Assembly (NCBI GenBank): GCA_026399835.1
Contig: JAPLQE010000057.1
Span: forward strand, 1 to 64,000
Direction of reading: 5' to 3'
Length of the DNA stretch: 64,000 nucleotides
Source of the DNA: Burkholderiales bacterium
GTDB lineage: Bacteria > Pseudomonadota > Gammaproteobacteria > Burkholderiales > Burkholderiaceae_E
This document shows, in pieces, positions 8,204 to 17,471 of the stretch (position 1 is its first letter; every line of letters starts with the position of its first letter). The notes below the pieces were generated by a model. The model had not been told where the DNA came from. It saw only the letters and a program-made list of their open reading frames with translations, and made no database searches. Position numbers and translations under genes: made by a program.

Positions 8204-9669
8204 AGCGGCCCCTCGTGTTTCCGAACTCGCCCGCCCCCGCGCCGCGGATGGCCGCCACCGCGGACTTCTCGCGACTGCTGACCGACCTGCGCGGCTTCGC
8301 GGCCGAAGGCCCCACCCATGCCGTCAGCGGGCGCCTGACGCGCGTCGCCGGCCTGGTGATGGAGGCCAGCGGCCTGCGCCTGCCGGTCGGATCGGTCTGC
8401 GCGATCGCCCCCGAGGGCGGCCAGCCGGTCGACGCCGAGGTCGTGGGCTTCGAGGACGACCGGCTGTACCTGATGCCGCTGTCTGACGTCGCCGGGCTGC
8501 GTCCGGGCGCCACGGTCGTGCCGGTCGACGAGACCATCCAGCCGCCCACCCTGATGGCGCAGCGCCGGCCCCGGCGCCGCGCCGAGGACCGCTCGCGGTG
8601 GCTGCCCAACGGCGACGCCCTGCTCGGCCGCGTGGTCGACCCGCTGGGCCGTCCGCTCGACGGCCGCGGCTCGCTCGAGCACTGCGAGCGCGCGCCGGTG
8701 ATGAGCCGTCCGATCAACGCGATGGACCGCGAGCCGATCCGCGAGCCGCTCGACACCGGCGTGCGGGCGATCAACGGCCTGCTCACCGTGGGGCGCGGCC
8801 AGCGCCTCGGCCTGTTCGCCGGCTCCGGCGTCGGCAAGAGCGTGCTGTTGGGGATGATGGCCCGCTACACCGCCGCCGACGTCACCGTGGTCGGCCTGAT
8901 CGGCGAGCGGGGCCGCGAGGTCAAGGAGTTCATCGAGGACATCCTGGGCCCCGAGGGCCTGGCGCGCGCGGTGGTCGTGGCGGCGCCCGCGGACTGCTCG
9001 CCGGTGCTGCGGATGCAGGGCGCGGTCTACGCGACCTCGATCGCCGAACAGTTACGCGACCGCGGCCTGAACGTGCTGCTGCTGATGGACTCGCTCACGC
9101 GCTACGCGATGGCCGCACGAGAGGTGGCGCTGGCGATCGGCGAGCCGCCGGCCACCAAGGGCTACCCGCCTTCCGTGTTCGCCCGCCTGCCCCACCTGGT
9201 GGAGCGCGCCGGGAACGGCCGCAAGGGTCGCGGCTCGATCACCGGGTTCTACACGGTGCTGACCGAAGGCGACGACCAGCAGGACCCGATCGCCGACGCC
9301 GCCCGCGCGATCCTGGACGGGCACTTCGTGCTCGACCGCTCGCTGGCCGAATCGGGCCACTACCCGGCGATCGACATCGAACAGTCGATCTCGCGCGTGA
9401 TGCATCAGGTGGTGGACGCCCGCCAGCTCAAGCTCGCCCGCAAGCTCAAGGCCCTGTGGGCACGCTACCGGCGCAGTCGCGACCTGATCTCGGTCGGGGC
9501 CTACGTGCAGGGCAGCGACGCCGAGACGGACCTCGCGATCGCGCTGATGCCGCGGATCGCGGCGCTCCTGCAGCAGGACATGCATGCCGGCGCCGACCTG
9601 TCGGTGAGCCGCGATGCGCTCGAGGCGCTGATCGGCCCGGCGATCGAGACCTTCGGGGAGCCCGACTGA
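8200..9669 (+). CDS. fliI: Flagellum-specific ATPase FliI
   Basis: Type III export ATPase, homologous to the F1 beta subunit, which helps unfold and load export substrates. Of 489 residues, the Walker A loop G-S-G-V-G-K-S lies near 208-214, the Walker B strand L-L-L-M-D-S near 293, and [10 protein letters not shown] near 240, all canonical. The N-terminal 25 residues are the amphipathic FliH/membrane contact. It is coupled at both ends (ATGA) to fliH and fliJ. Confidence 0.97.
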   Translation: MKRPLVFPNSPAPAPRMAATADFSRLLTDLRGFAAEGPTHAVSGRLTRVAGLVMEASGLRLPVGSVCAIAPEGGQPVDAEVVGFEDDRLYLMPLSDVAGLRPGATVVPVDETIQPPTLMAQRRPRRRAEDRSRWLPNGDALLGRVVDPLGRPLDGRGSLEHCERAPVMSRPINAMDREPIREPLDTGVRAINGLLTVGRGQRLGLFAGSGVGKSVLLGMMARYTAADVTVVGLIGERGREVKEFIEDILGPEGLARAVVVAAPADCSPVLRMQGAVYATSIAEQLRDRGLNVLLLMDSLTRYAMAAREVALAIGEPPATKGYPPSVFARLPHLVERAGNGRKGRGSITGFYTVLTEGDDQQDPIADAARAILDGHFVLDRSLAESGHYPAIDIEQSISRVMHQVVDARQLKLARKLKALWARYRRSRDLISVGAYVQGSDAETDLAIALMPRIAALLQQDMHAGADLSVSRDALEALIGPAIETFGEPD

Positions 9670-10121
9670 TGGACGAACGGCTGCTCAGGCTGCTGATCGA
9701 GCAGGCACGCGATCGCCGCGACGACGCGGCGACGCGCGCGGTGGGCGCGCGCCGCGAGCGCGACGCGGCGGCCACCACGCTGCGCACGCTCACCGACTAC
9801 CGCGAGGAGTCCCTCGGACGCGCACCGCTGCGGGCCGGGTCGGCGGTCGGCGTCGCCCAGCTCGCCTCGGCCGTCCAGTTCGATGCGCGTCTCATCCAGG
9901 CGATCCAGCAGCAATATCACCAGCACGCCGAACGCAGCGCCGACGCGCTCGCACGCGACGCCACCCTCACCGAGCAGCAGCGCCGCCTGAAGGCGCTCGA
10001 GACGCTCGAGACGCGGCGCTCGCAGCAGACCCTGCGCACCGCGGCACGACGCGAGCAGCGCGCGCTCGACGAATTCGCAACGAATCTCGCCGCCCGGCGC
10101 CGCCCGGGCAAGGAACGCTGA
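9669..10121 (+). CDS. fliJ: Flagellar export protein FliJ
   Basis: A 150-residue, Arg-rich coiled-coil protein in the fliJ position. FliJ is the gamma-like stalk of the FliI ring and a chaperone escort. The sequence is almost entirely helical with regular Arg/Ala/Glu heptads (D-R-R-D-D-A-A-T-R-A-V-G-A-R-R-E-R-D-A; L-K-A-L-E-T-L-E-T-R-R) and Y-R-E-E-S-L near residue 45, typical of FliJ. The ATG at 9669 overlaps the last base of the fliI stop; fliK starts two bases after its stop. Confidence 0.9.
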   Translation: MDERLLRLLIEQARDRRDDAATRAVGARRERDAAATTLRTLTDYREESLGRAPLRAGSAVGVAQLASAVQFDARLIQAIQQQYHQHAERSADALARDATLTEQQRRLKALETLETRRSQQTLRTAARREQRALDEFATNLAARRRPGKER

Positions 10122-10122
10122 C

Positions 10123-11676
10123 ATGGCCCTCGACGCCGTTCTCCCGACCCCGACGTCTGGCGCACGCCCGGGTCGTCTCGCACTCGGGGCACCCGCCACG
10201 CCGCAGGACGGACCGAGCTTCGCCGACATGCTGTCCGCAGCCGACGGGGGCGCGCCGCCCGCCGCGCCTGCGCCCCGCGCGGACGCCCGCCGCGGCGGCG
10301 CCGAACCCAGCCGATCCGGCGCACCAGCCGGCACCGATGCGAGCGGCGCGCGCGATCCGGCGGACGAGCGCGCCGACCCGGCCGCCGACGCCGCCTCGCC
10401 GCAGACGCGACGCGCAACGGCCGACGGCGCCGCCCACACCCACGTCGCAGCGCACGGTCGCGGACAGGCGCTCGCCCAGGCCCGCGCACGGGCGGCCGCG
10501 CAGTCCGTCGAGCGCGCTCGCGCGGAACTCGCGAGTCGGGGCGACGCCGCGCCCGGCGAGACGAGCGCGCCCGACGACGGCCTTGCGGGCCCAGCCCGCG
10601 GCCTGCCAGCGACGGGACCGCTCGCGCAGACCGACGATGCCATCGCCGCGAGGGACGCCGCACTGCACGCCGCCGCGGCGGCGGCCGACCCGACGCTCGC
10701 CCCACTGATCGCGGCGGAGGGCGCAGCGGAGGGCGCAGCGGTCGGCGCGCCGCAGGACGGGCACACGCCCGCCGACGCGGCGGCGCGCACCGAGCCCGCC
10801 CACGCCGATGCGGCACTCGAAGGACGACTGCTCGCCGCCGATGCGCAGACCGGCCGGGCACTGGCCACCGAGATCGCCGCCGCTGCCGCGAACACGAGCA
10901 CCGCCACGGCGCCTGCCGGCGGCGCGCACGGAGGCGGCACACGCCACGCCGGCGCACGAGCCGCGGCCGGGCTGTCGCCGCTCGGTGCCGGCGCGCCATC
11001 CGCCGGTGCCGGGGATGCCTCGGTCGCGGGCGCGCAGACCTTCGCGAGCACCCAGGCCGAAGCCCTGAGAGCCCTCGGCGAGCGCCTGCGCAGCGGCGCA
11101 GACGGCGGCGCAGACGGGAGACAGACCCCCACCGCGCCACTGTTCCAGCCTCCCCTGCCCGCCGGGCTCGCCGCGCCGCGCGCCGAGATCGCGCAAGAGC
11201 GCCTCGCCCAGGGCGGCGCCTATCCGATCACCGTCCCGGTGCAGGATCCACGCTTCGCGGACGCGTTCTCCGAGCGTGTCACCTGGCTGGTGCGCGAGGG
11301 CCTGCAGGGTGCCGAGCTGACCCTCAACCCGCAGGAGCTCGGACCGATCCGCATCGAGCTCGCGATCGACGGCGACGCAGCCTCCATCGGCGTGATCGCG
11401 GCCAACGCCGAGACGCGCGGCGCCATCGAGCAGGCGCTGCCGCGGCTGCGCGAGATGCTGTCCGCGCAGGGCCTGCAGCTCGGCGGGACGATGGTCGACG
11501 CAGGCTCCGGACGCGCCTCGCAGGGCGACGGCGGCCGCGACGGCAGCCGCGGCCGGAGTGCCCGCGTCGAGGGGCGTGACGGCGTCGCCTCCCGGCTCGG
11601 CAGCGACGGCCTGGATCCGACCACTGTCCTCTCCGCGCGGGCTGCCCGGGCCGGCCGGATCGACGTGTTCGCCTGA
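10123..11676 (+). CDS. fliK: Flagellar hook-length control protein FliK
   Basis: A 517-residue secreted ruler. Residues 1-370 are an Ala/Asp/Arg/Gly-rich disordered segment with little conservation, as usual for the ruler domain. The C-terminal domain (about 370-460) has the FliK signature E-L-T-L-N-P-Q-E-L-G-P-I-R-I-E-L and the helix R-L-R-E-M-L-S-A-Q-G-L-Q-L that acts on FlhB to switch export specificity. A Gly/Arg/Asp-rich tail follows. It is the last gene of the fliF run; a 134-base gap with a promoter candidate separates it from fliL. Confidence 0.93.
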   Translation: MALDAVLPTPTSGARPGRLALGAPATPQDGPSFADMLSAADGGAPPAAPAPRADARRGGAEPSRSGAPAGTDASGARDPADERADPAADAASPQTRRATADGAAHTHVAAHGRGQALAQARARAAAQSVERARAELASRGDAAPGETSAPDDGLAGPARGLPATGPLAQTDDAIAARDAALHAAAAAADPTLAPLIAAEGAAEGAAVGAPQDGHTPADAAARTEPAHADAALEGRLLAADAQTGRALATEIAAAAANTSTATAPAGGAHGGGTRHAGARAAAGLSPLGAGAPSAGAGDASVAGAQTFASTQAEALRALGERLRSGADGGADGRQTPTAPLFQPPLPAGLAAPRAEIAQERLAQGGAYPITVPVQDPRFADAFSERVTWLVREGLQGAELTLNPQELGPIRIELAIDGDAASIGVIAANAETRGAIEQALPRLREMLSAQGLQLGGTMVDAGSGRASQGDGGRDGSRGRSARVEGRDGVASRLGSDGLDPTTVLSARAARAGRIDVFA

Positions 11677-11720
11677 CGCGTGGCAATGCGCCGCACAAGC
11701 GGCGAACAGGCCCATGCACA

Positions 11721-11773
11721 CCGGCCTTATCGGTGCTTCGGGGGGCTCAAGTGTTGCGATGATCGGCAGGTGA
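11721..11773 (+). promoter_or_regulatory. Candidate fliL promoter region with recurrent element
   Basis: CCTTATCGGTGCTTCGGGGG leads into GCTCAAG; the same arrangement (GCTATTCGGGGCTTTGG then GCTCAAG) lies before fliS and a shortened one before fliF. TCAA at 11747-11750, a 15-base spacer and GCAGGTGA at 11766-11773 (five of eight to the sigma-28 -10) follow. CACCGG and CGGTG around the TTAT core also form a small palindrome (11719-11735). It lies in the 134-base gap before fliL, 38 bases or more from the start. Confidence 0.4.
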
Positions 11774-11810
11774 ATTCGAACGAGCGTAACCAGCCCCCCC
11801 CGGAGATCGC

Positions 11811-12434
11811 ATGAGCGACGCCGCCGACAAGACCGACGCACCTCCGAAGAAGCGCAAGAAGGGCCTGATCATCGGGGTGGTCGCTGTGTTGCTGCTGTGC
11901 GGCGGCGGCGGCGCCGCCTGGTGGTTCCTCGGGCGCGGCGAGCACGACGAGGCGGCCACGGCTGCCAAGGCCGAGGAAAAGCGAAAGGCCCTGCGCGTCT
12001 TCGTCACCCTGGAGAACTTCGTCGTCAATCTCGCCGACCGCGAATCCGAGCGTTATGCGCAGATCGGCGTCGTGCTCGAGGTCGACGGCAAGGAGACCGA
12101 GGCCAGGATCACCGCGAAGATGCCGGCGGTCCGCAACGAGCTGCTGCTGCTCATCTCCTCCAAGCTTGCCAACCAGCTGACCACCCGCGAAGGCAAGGAG
12201 CAGCTCGCCGCCGAGATCGCCGTCGCCGCGGCGCGCCCGCTCGGCTGGCTGCCGCCGTCGGCGGATGAGCAGGCCGCGCCGGCCGCGCAGGAAGATCCTC
12301 CGCCGAAGGTCAAGGTCAAGGACGGCGATAAAGGCAAGTCAGCAAAGGGCAAGGACAAGGAGACGCACAAGAAAGCGGAGCCTGCGCCGAACCCGGTCGC
12401 CCAGGTTCACTTCGCCTCCTTCATCGTCCAGTAA
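11811..12434 (+). CDS. fliL: Flagellar basal body-associated protein FliL
   Basis: Single-pass inner-membrane protein of 207 residues that surrounds the stator and supports torque under load. A Lys-rich cytoplasmic N-terminus (P-P-K-K-R-K-K-G) precedes one membrane helix (about 18-40) and a periplasmic domain with L-E-N-F-V-V-N-L-A and Y-A-Q-I-G-V-V-L-E-V, the stomatin-like fold. A Lys-rich insert near residues 160-190 separates it from the C-terminal V-H-F-A-S-F-I-V-Q. It starts the second run of flagellar genes; fliM follows after five bases. Confidence 0.93.
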   Translation: MSDAADKTDAPPKKRKKGLIIGVVAVLLLCGGGGAAWWFLGRGEHDEAATAAKAEEKRKALRVFVTLENFVVNLADRESERYAQIGVVLEVDGKETEARITAKMPAVRNELLLLISSKLANQLTTREGKEQLAAEIAVAAARPLGWLPPSADEQAAPAAQEDPPPKVKVKDGDKGKSAKGKDKETHKKAEPAPNPVAQVHFASFIVQ

Positions 12435-12439
12435 CCGAC

Positions 12440-13414
12440 ATGGCCGAGCAGTTCCTCTCCCAGGACGAAGTCGATGCGCTGCTGGAGGGCGTCGACGAGT
12501 CACCCGAGGCCGCGGCGGACGGTGCCCGCGGCCCGATTCCCTACGACCTCGCCAAGCAAGAGCGCATCGTCCGAGGGCGCATGCCCACGCTCGAGATCAT
12601 CAACGAGCGCTTCGCCCGGAACCTGCGGATCGGCTTGTTCAACTTCATGCGCCGCAACCCGGAGATCTCGGTCGGTCCGATCAAGGTCCAGAAGTACAGC
12701 GCGTTCCTGCGCGGCATCGCGGTTCCGGCCAACATCAACATCGTGGCGATCAAGCCGCTGCGCGGCAACGGACTGGTGATCTGCGACCCGAAACTGGTCT
12801 TCACGGTCATCGACAACCTGTTCGGCGGCAACGGCCGCATGCAGTACCGCATCGAGGGCCGCGACTTCTCGGTGACCGAGCAGCGGATCATCCAGCGCAT
12901 GCTCGACGTCACGCTCGAGGAGTACCGCAAGGCCTGGGCCGGCATCTACCCGCTCAACCTCGAGTACCTGCGCTCCGAGATGAACCCGCAGTTCGCGACC
13001 ATCGCGACGCCCGGCGAGATCGTTGTCACGACGACCTTCTCGCTGGAGATCGGCGAGCTCGGCGGCGAGCTGCACCTGTGCATTCCCTATTCGACCCTCG
13101 AGCCGATCCGCGACACGCTGTACTCGTCGCTGCAGGGCGACTCGATCGAGACCGACAAGCGCTGGGTCAATCTGCTGACCCAGCAGATCAAGGTCGCGGA
13201 GATCGAGATCGCCGCCGAGCTCGCCCATGCCCAGGCCACCGTCGGCGAGCTGATGGCGCTCAAGCTGGGCGACTTCATCGAGCTCGACCTGAAAGACAGC
13301 CTTGTCGTGAAGTCCGACGGGGTGCCGATGTTCGAGTGCGGCTACGGCACGTCGAACGGCCGCTACTCGATCCGAATCCAGGATTTCCTGAGCGTGCCCC
13401 AGACACAGTCCTGA
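12440..13414 (+). CDS. fliM: Flagellar motor switch protein FliM
   Basis: C-ring protein of 324 residues that receives the chemotaxis signal. Residues 8-17 (Q-D-E-V-D-A-L-L-E-G) are the CheY-phosphate binding peptide. The middle CheC-like domain carries the G-G-N-G-R motif near 130, and the C-terminal SpoA domain ends with G-Y-G-T-S-N-G-R-Y-S-I-R-I. It is the physical link between this operon and the CheY encoded at 24316-24681. Confidence 0.97.
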   Translation: MAEQFLSQDEVDALLEGVDESPEAAADGARGPIPYDLAKQERIVRGRMPTLEIINERFARNLRIGLFNFMRRNPEISVGPIKVQKYSAFLRGIAVPANINIVAIKPLRGNGLVICDPKLVFTVIDNLFGGNGRMQYRIEGRDFSVTEQRIIQRMLDVTLEEYRKAWAGIYPLNLEYLRSEMNPQFATIATPGEIVVTTTFSLEIGELGGELHLCIPYSTLEPIRDTLYSSLQGDSIETDKRWVNLLTQQIKVAEIEIAAELAHAQATVGELMALKLGDFIELDLKDSLVVKSDGVPMFECGYGTSNGRYSIRIQDFLSVPQTQS

Positions 13415-13445
13415 TGCACGCCGCACCGACCCCACGGAGCACACG

Positions 13446-13898
13446 ATGAGCACCGACTCCCCCGCCGAGGAAGGCCAGGACGCACTGGCCGACGAGTGGG
13501 CGGCGGCCCTCGCAGAGGCCGCCCCCGAGCCGGCCGCAGCGGCAGCCGCCCCCCTCGCCGGCCTCGAGCGCGTCGAACGCGCCGCCCACCTGTTCCCGCA
13601 GATGGGCGCCACCGGCGCCAGCGGACCGGGCCGCCAGGACATCGACATGATCCTGGACATACCTGTCCAGCTGACCGTCGAACTCGGCCGGACCCGGATC
13701 CCGATCAAGCACATCCTGCAGCTCGCGCAGGGCTCGGTCATCGAGCTCGACGCCCTGGCCGGCGAGCCGATGGACGTGCTGGTCAACGGCTGCCTGATCG
13801 CCCAGGGCGAGGTGGTGGTGGTGAACGACAAGTTCGGCATCCGCCTCACCGACATCGTCACGCCGTCCGAGCGCGTGCGCAGGCTCAACCGGGCCTGA
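13446..13898 (+). CDS. fliN: Flagellar motor switch protein FliN
   Basis: C-ring base protein, 150 residues, which also docks FliH-FliI. The C-terminal SpoA/YscQ domain is canonical: I-L-D-I-P-V-Q-L-T-V-E-L-G-R-T, L-A-Q-G-S-V-I-E-L-D, and V-N-D-K-F-G-I-R-L-T-D-I-V near the end. The N-terminal third is an acidic Ala-rich extension. It follows fliM after 31 bases. Confidence 0.97.
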   Translation: MSTDSPAEEGQDALADEWAAALAEAAPEPAAAAAAPLAGLERVERAAHLFPQMGATGASGPGRQDIDMILDIPVQLTVELGRTRIPIKHILQLAQGSVIELDALAGEPMDVLVNGCLIAQGEVVVVNDKFGIRLTDIVTPSERVRRLNRA

Positions 13899-13903
13899 TC
13901 GCC

Positions 13904-14263
13904 ATGCAGGATGCCCCGTCGGTCTTACCCGCGCTGCTCGCGTTCGTCGCTGTCGCAGCCCTGATCCCGGTCGCGCTGTGGGTGCTCAAGCGCCTGCAGG
14001 GCGGCACCCAGGGCGCCGCCCGCCCGGTGACCCTCGCGGGCGGCCTGACCCTCGGGCCGCGCGAGCGCGTGGTCGTCGTCGAAGCCGACGGCCGGCGCTG
14101 GATGCTCGGCGTGACCGGGCAGTCCATCACGATGCTGGCCGAGCTCGATCGCGCCGCGCCCACGCAGGACGGGTCCAATGCGTCGGCGCCCGGACAGACT
14201 CCGGCGGCCTTCCCGCCGAACCCCTTCGCCCAGATCCTCGAGCGGCTCAAGCGCAATGCCTGA
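13904..14263 (+). CDS. fliO: Flagellar biosynthetic protein FliO
   Basis: A 119-residue inner-membrane protein that assists assembly of the FliPQR export gate. One membrane helix lies near residues 8-28 ([18 protein letters not shown]), then the conserved cytoplasmic pattern [11 protein letters not shown] and W-M-L-G-V-T. The ATG at 13904 begins five bases after the fliN stop. The end overlaps the fliP start in another frame. Confidence 0.88.
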   Translation: MQDAPSVLPALLAFVAVAALIPVALWVLKRLQGGTQGAARPVTLAGGLTLGPRERVVVVEADGRRWMLGVTGQSITMLAELDRAAPTQDGSNASAPGQTPAAFPPNPFAQILERLKRNA

Positions 14264-15014
14264 CCGCATCCCACGTTCCAGACGCGCGGTCCTGGTCGCC
14301 GCGCTCGTGCTGCTCGCAGCGGCGGCGCCGGTCGCCGCGCAGACCGCGCTGTCGCTCGAGACGCGCCCGAGCGGCGCAGGCGGCACCACCTTCTCGCTGC
14401 CGGTGCAGACGATGCTCGCCTTCGCGGCGCTGTCGTTCCTGCCGGCGGTGCTGCTGCTGATGACGAGCTTCACCCGCATCGTCATCGTGCTGTCGCTGCT
14501 GCGCCAAGCGCTGGGCCTGCAGACCACGCCGCCGAACCAGGTGATCGTCGGGCTGTCGCTGTTCCTCACGCTGTTCGTGATGGGCCCGACGCTCGACCGG
14601 ATCTACGCCGAGGCCTACCGTCCCTACACCGAGGCGAAGCTCAGCTTCGAGGCCGCGGTCGAGCGCGGCAGCGACCCGCTGCGCATCTTCATGCTCAAGC
14701 AGACCCGAGAGACCGACCTGGGGCTCTTCGCCCGGATCGCGAAGGTCGACACCGCCGTCACGCCCGAGAAGATGCCGATGCGCGTGCTGATCCCGGCCTT
14801 CGTCACCAGCGAGCTCAAGACCGCCTTCCAGATCGGGTTCCTGGTGTTCATCCCGTTCCTGATCGTCGACCTGATCGTTGCCTCGGTGCTGATGTCGATG
14901 GGCATGATGATGCTCTCGCCGGTGCTGGTCGCCCTGCCCTTCAAGCTGATGCTGTTCGTGCTCGCGGACGGCTGGACACTGCTGGTCGGCTCGTTGGTCG
15001 CGAGCTTCGGATGA
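14256..15014 (+). CDS. fliP: Flagellar export gate protein FliP
   Basis: Core of the export gate, five copies per basal body, 252 residues. A cleavable signal peptide (about 1-28, ending A-A-A-P-V-A-A-Q) is followed by four membrane segments. Signatures include [23 protein letters not shown], and [18 protein letters not shown]. The ATG at 14256 overlaps the end of fliO. Confidence 0.97.
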   Translation: MPDRIPRSRRAVLVAALVLLAAAAPVAAQTALSLETRPSGAGGTTFSLPVQTMLAFAALSFLPAVLLLMTSFTRIVIVLSLLRQALGLQTTPPNQVIVGLSLFLTLFVMGPTLDRIYAEAYRPYTEAKLSFEAAVERGSDPLRIFMLKQTRETDLGLFARIAKVDTAVTPEKMPMRVLIPAFVTSELKTAFQIGFLVFIPFLIVDLIVASVLMSMGMMMLSPVLVALPFKLMLFVLADGWTLLVGSLVASFG

Positions 15015-15027
15015 GGGGGGACGCGCG

Positions 15028-15303
15028 ATGAGTCCGGAAACCGTCGTCACCGTCGGGCGCCATGCGCTCGAGCTGATGCTGATCGTGTCGGCGCCGCTGC
15101 TGCTGGTGGCGCTGGGCGTGGGCCTGATCGTGAGTTTCTTCCAGGCAATAACCCAGCTCAACGAGCAGACGCTGTCATTCCTGCCGAAGCTGGTCGGCGT
15201 AGCGGTCACGATGATCGTGATCGGCCCGTGGATGATCAGCACCCTGGTCGACTACCTGCAGCGCTCGATCATCAGCATCCCCTCGATGATCGCCGGCGGC
15301 TGA
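15028..15303 (+). CDS. fliQ: Flagellar export gate protein FliQ
   Basis: A 91-residue two-helix membrane protein of the export gate: helices near 17-40 and 53-75. The family pattern S-P-E-T-V-V-T-V-G-R-H-A-L-E, Q-A-I-T-Q-L-N-E-Q-T-L-S-F-L-P-K and P-W-M-I-S-T-L-V-D-Y is intact. It sits between fliP (13 bases) and fliR (9 bases). Confidence 0.97.
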   Translation: MSPETVVTVGRHALELMLIVSAPLLLVALGVGLIVSFFQAITQLNEQTLSFLPKLVGVAVTMIVIGPWMISTLVDYLQRSIISIPSMIAGG

Positions 15304-15312
15304 GCCCGGGCG

Positions 15313-16074
15313 ATGGTCGCCTTCTCCGACGCGCAGCTGCAGGCCTGGATGGCAGCCTTCCTGCTGCCGTTCTTCAGGATCCTGGCGCTCTTCTCCGCAG
15401 CGCCGGTGCTCTCGATCCGCTCGGTGCCGACCCGTATCCGCGTGGGGCTGTCGATCGTGCTCGCCGCATCCATCGCACCGTCCGTGACAGTGCCGATGCG
15501 GGTCGATCTGGTGTCGATGACGGGTCTGGGCTTCGTCGCCCAGGAGGTGGCGGTGGGTCTCGCCATCGGCTTCGCCGCGCGGCTGGTGTTCGCAGCCTTC
15601 GACCTGGCGGGCGAGGTGATCGGCCTGCAGATGGGGCTGTCGTTCGCCGGCTTCTTCGACCCGCAGGGCGGCACGGGCACTGCGGTCGGCAGCTTCATGA
15701 ACACGACCGCGACGCTGGTCTTCCTGGCGCTGAACGGCCCGCTGCTGCTGATCGCGGCCACGCTGCGCAGCTTCACGACGCTTCCGGTGGGCGAGGTGGC
15801 GTTCGGCTTCGCATCGCGCTTCGACCCGGTCATGCTCGGTGCCGAGGTCTTCGCGCTCGGCCTTCTGATCGCCCTGCCCTTCCTGGCGCTGATCCTCTTC
15901 GTCAACCTGCTCTTGGGCGTGATGTCGCGGGTGGCGCCGCAGCTCTCGCTGTTCTCGGTGGGCTTCCCGATCACGATCGGGGCGGGGCTGGTGCTGCTGG
16001 TGGTGGGGCTGCCGTGGATCGAGCGGCCGCTGGCGGAGGGGATGGGGAAGCTGTTCCTGATGTTCGGGGCTTGA
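15313..16074 (+). CDS. fliR: Flagellar export gate protein FliR
   Basis: The single FliR subunit closes the FliP5-Q4-R1 gate. The protein is 253 residues with about six hydrophobic segments and the family signatures R-V-G-L-S-I-V-L-A, V-A-V-G-L-A-I-G-F and a P-I-x-I-G-A-G-L pattern near the C-terminus. It is the last gene of the flagellar run; flhB, flhA and flhF are not in the window. Confidence 0.96.
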   Translation: MVAFSDAQLQAWMAAFLLPFFRILALFSAAPVLSIRSVPTRIRVGLSIVLAASIAPSVTVPMRVDLVSMTGLGFVAQEVAVGLAIGFAARLVFAAFDLAGEVIGLQMGLSFAGFFDPQGGTGTAVGSFMNTTATLVFLALNGPLLLIAATLRSFTTLPVGEVAFGFASRFDPVMLGAEVFALGLLIALPFLALILFVNLLLGVMSRVAPQLSLFSVGFPITIGAGLVLLVVGLPWIERPLAEGMGKLFLMFGA

Positions 16075-16204
16075 GGGGTTCGGATCTGCGTTCTGAGGCT
16101 GGCGCCGAGAGACGGGGTGTGCGTGCGGCGGCGTTCGTGCGGAGGCGGGCGCTGTTGCCGCCGAGGGTTTGGGGGTGAGAGGTGTCTCATACCACCCCCT
16201 TCTC

Positions 16205-16310
16205 GCCCGTCGTCGCCCGGCGCGGCCCCCCGCCTGGCGGGGACCCTCGGGCCGCAGGCCCGAGGGCGAGGGGTCAGCGCAGCGATGCCCGCCCCCGGGC
16301 GGCGACGGGC
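16205..16310. repeat. Nested inverted repeat between fliR and cheB (probable bidirectional terminator)
   Basis: An outer pair of 16-base arms (16205-16220 and 16295-16310) is complementary at 15 of 16 positions, with the odd one a G-U pair in RNA. Nested inside are a perfect 10-base hairpin with a 3-base loop (CCCTCGGGCC, GCA, GGCCCGAGGG at 16244-16266) and a 5-base CCCCG/CGGGG hairpin just before it. It fills most of the 254-base gap (16075-16328) between two convergent operons; the rest of the gap shows nothing else. Confidence 0.7.
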
Positions 16311-16328
16311 TGCGCCAACCGACGAGTC

Positions 16329-17453
16329 TCAGACGCGCGACAGTACCGGCCCGGCAGCGCGCAGGTGCTGCAGCAGCTGACCCGCGATCTTCGGCAGCGG
16401 CAGGACCTCGTGGACCGCGCCCACCGCCGCCGCCTCGCGCGGCATCCCGTAGACCACCGAGGTCGCCTCATCCTGTCCGATGTTGTAGGCACCGGCGTCG
16501 CGCATCTCCTTCATCCCGTCGGCCCCGTCGCGCCCCATCCCCGTGAGCATCACACCCATCGCATTGGCGCCCGCATGACGCGCCACGGTCCGGAACATCA
16601 CGTCCACCGAGGGCTTGTGGCGGTTCACCGGCGGGCCGTCGTCCAGCTCGATCACGTAGTTCGCGCCGCTGCGGGCGAGCAGCATGTGGCGGCCGCCCGG
16701 CGCGATGTAGACATGCCCGGGCAGCACGCGCTCGCCGTGCTCCGCCTCCTTCACATGCATGCGGCACAGCGAGTTCAGACGGTCGGCGAAGCTCTTCGTG
16801 AATCCCGGCGGCATGTGCTGCGTGCAGAGCACCGCGGGACAGTCCGCCGGCAGCTGCGTCAGCACCTCGCGCAGGGCTTCCGTTCCGCCGGTCGACGAGC
16901 CGATCGCGATCAGCTTCTCCGTGCTCGCCCGCGAATAGGTGATCGGCACCGCCTTGACCAGCGGCGGTGCGCCCGGCGCGGCCGAGCCCGTGCCCGCCGC
17001 CCGCGGCGTCGCCGAAGGCGGCGCCGCACGCGCCACCGCACGTCGCGAGACGCGCGCGCGCGCCGCGATGCGCAGCTTGTCGGCGATCTCCGCCGCCATC
17101 TCCTGCAGCCCGCTGGCGATGCCGATCCGCGGCTTCGCGACGAAATCGACCGCGCCCAGCTCGAGCGCACGCAGCGTCGTCTCGGCGCCGCGCTCCGTGA
17201 GCGTCGACACCATCACCACCGGCATCGGCCGCAGGCGCATCAGCTTCTCCAGGAAATCCAGGCCGTCCATGCGCGGCATCTCGACGTCGAGCGTGATCAC
17301 GTCGGGGTCGAGGCTGCGGATCATCTCGCGGGCCTGGTAGGGATCGTTGGCCGCACCGATGCACTCCATATCGGGCTGAGAGTTGATCAGGCTGCTCAGC
17401 ATGCTGCGGATCAGCGCAGAATCGTCGACGACCACCACGCGGATCTTGCTCAT
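16329..17453 (-). CDS. cheB: Chemotaxis methylesterase/deamidase CheB
   Basis: Removes methyl groups from receptors to reset adaptation. The 374-residue protein has a receiver domain with the phosphorylated Asp at 56 (V-I-T-L-D-V-E-M-P), an Ala/Pro-rich linker, and the methylesterase domain with the catalytic Ser in I-G-S-S-T-G-G-T, His in T-Q-H-M-P-P and Asp in M-G-R-D-G-A-D-G. It is the last gene of the che operon, 18 bases after cheD. Confidence 0.97.
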   Translation of the reverse strand: MSKIRVVVVDDSALIRSMLSSLINSQPDMECIGAANDPYQAREMIRSLDPDVITLDVEMPRMDGLDFLEKLMRLRPMPVVMVSTLTERGAETTLRALELGAVDFVAKPRIGIASGLQEMAAEIADKLRIAARARVSRRAVARAAPPSATPRAAGTGSAAPGAPPLVKAVPITYSRASTEKLIAIGSSTGGTEALREVLTQLPADCPAVLCTQHMPPGFTKSFADRLNSLCRMHVKEAEHGERVLPGHVYIAPGGRHMLLARSGANYVIELDDGPPVNRHKPSVDVMFRTVARHAGANAMGVMLTGMGRDGADGMKEMRDAGAYNIGQDEATSVVYGMPREAAAVGAVHEVLPLPKIAGQLLQHLRAAGPVLSRV

Positions 17454-17471
17454 CTCGTTCTCCTTGACCTT

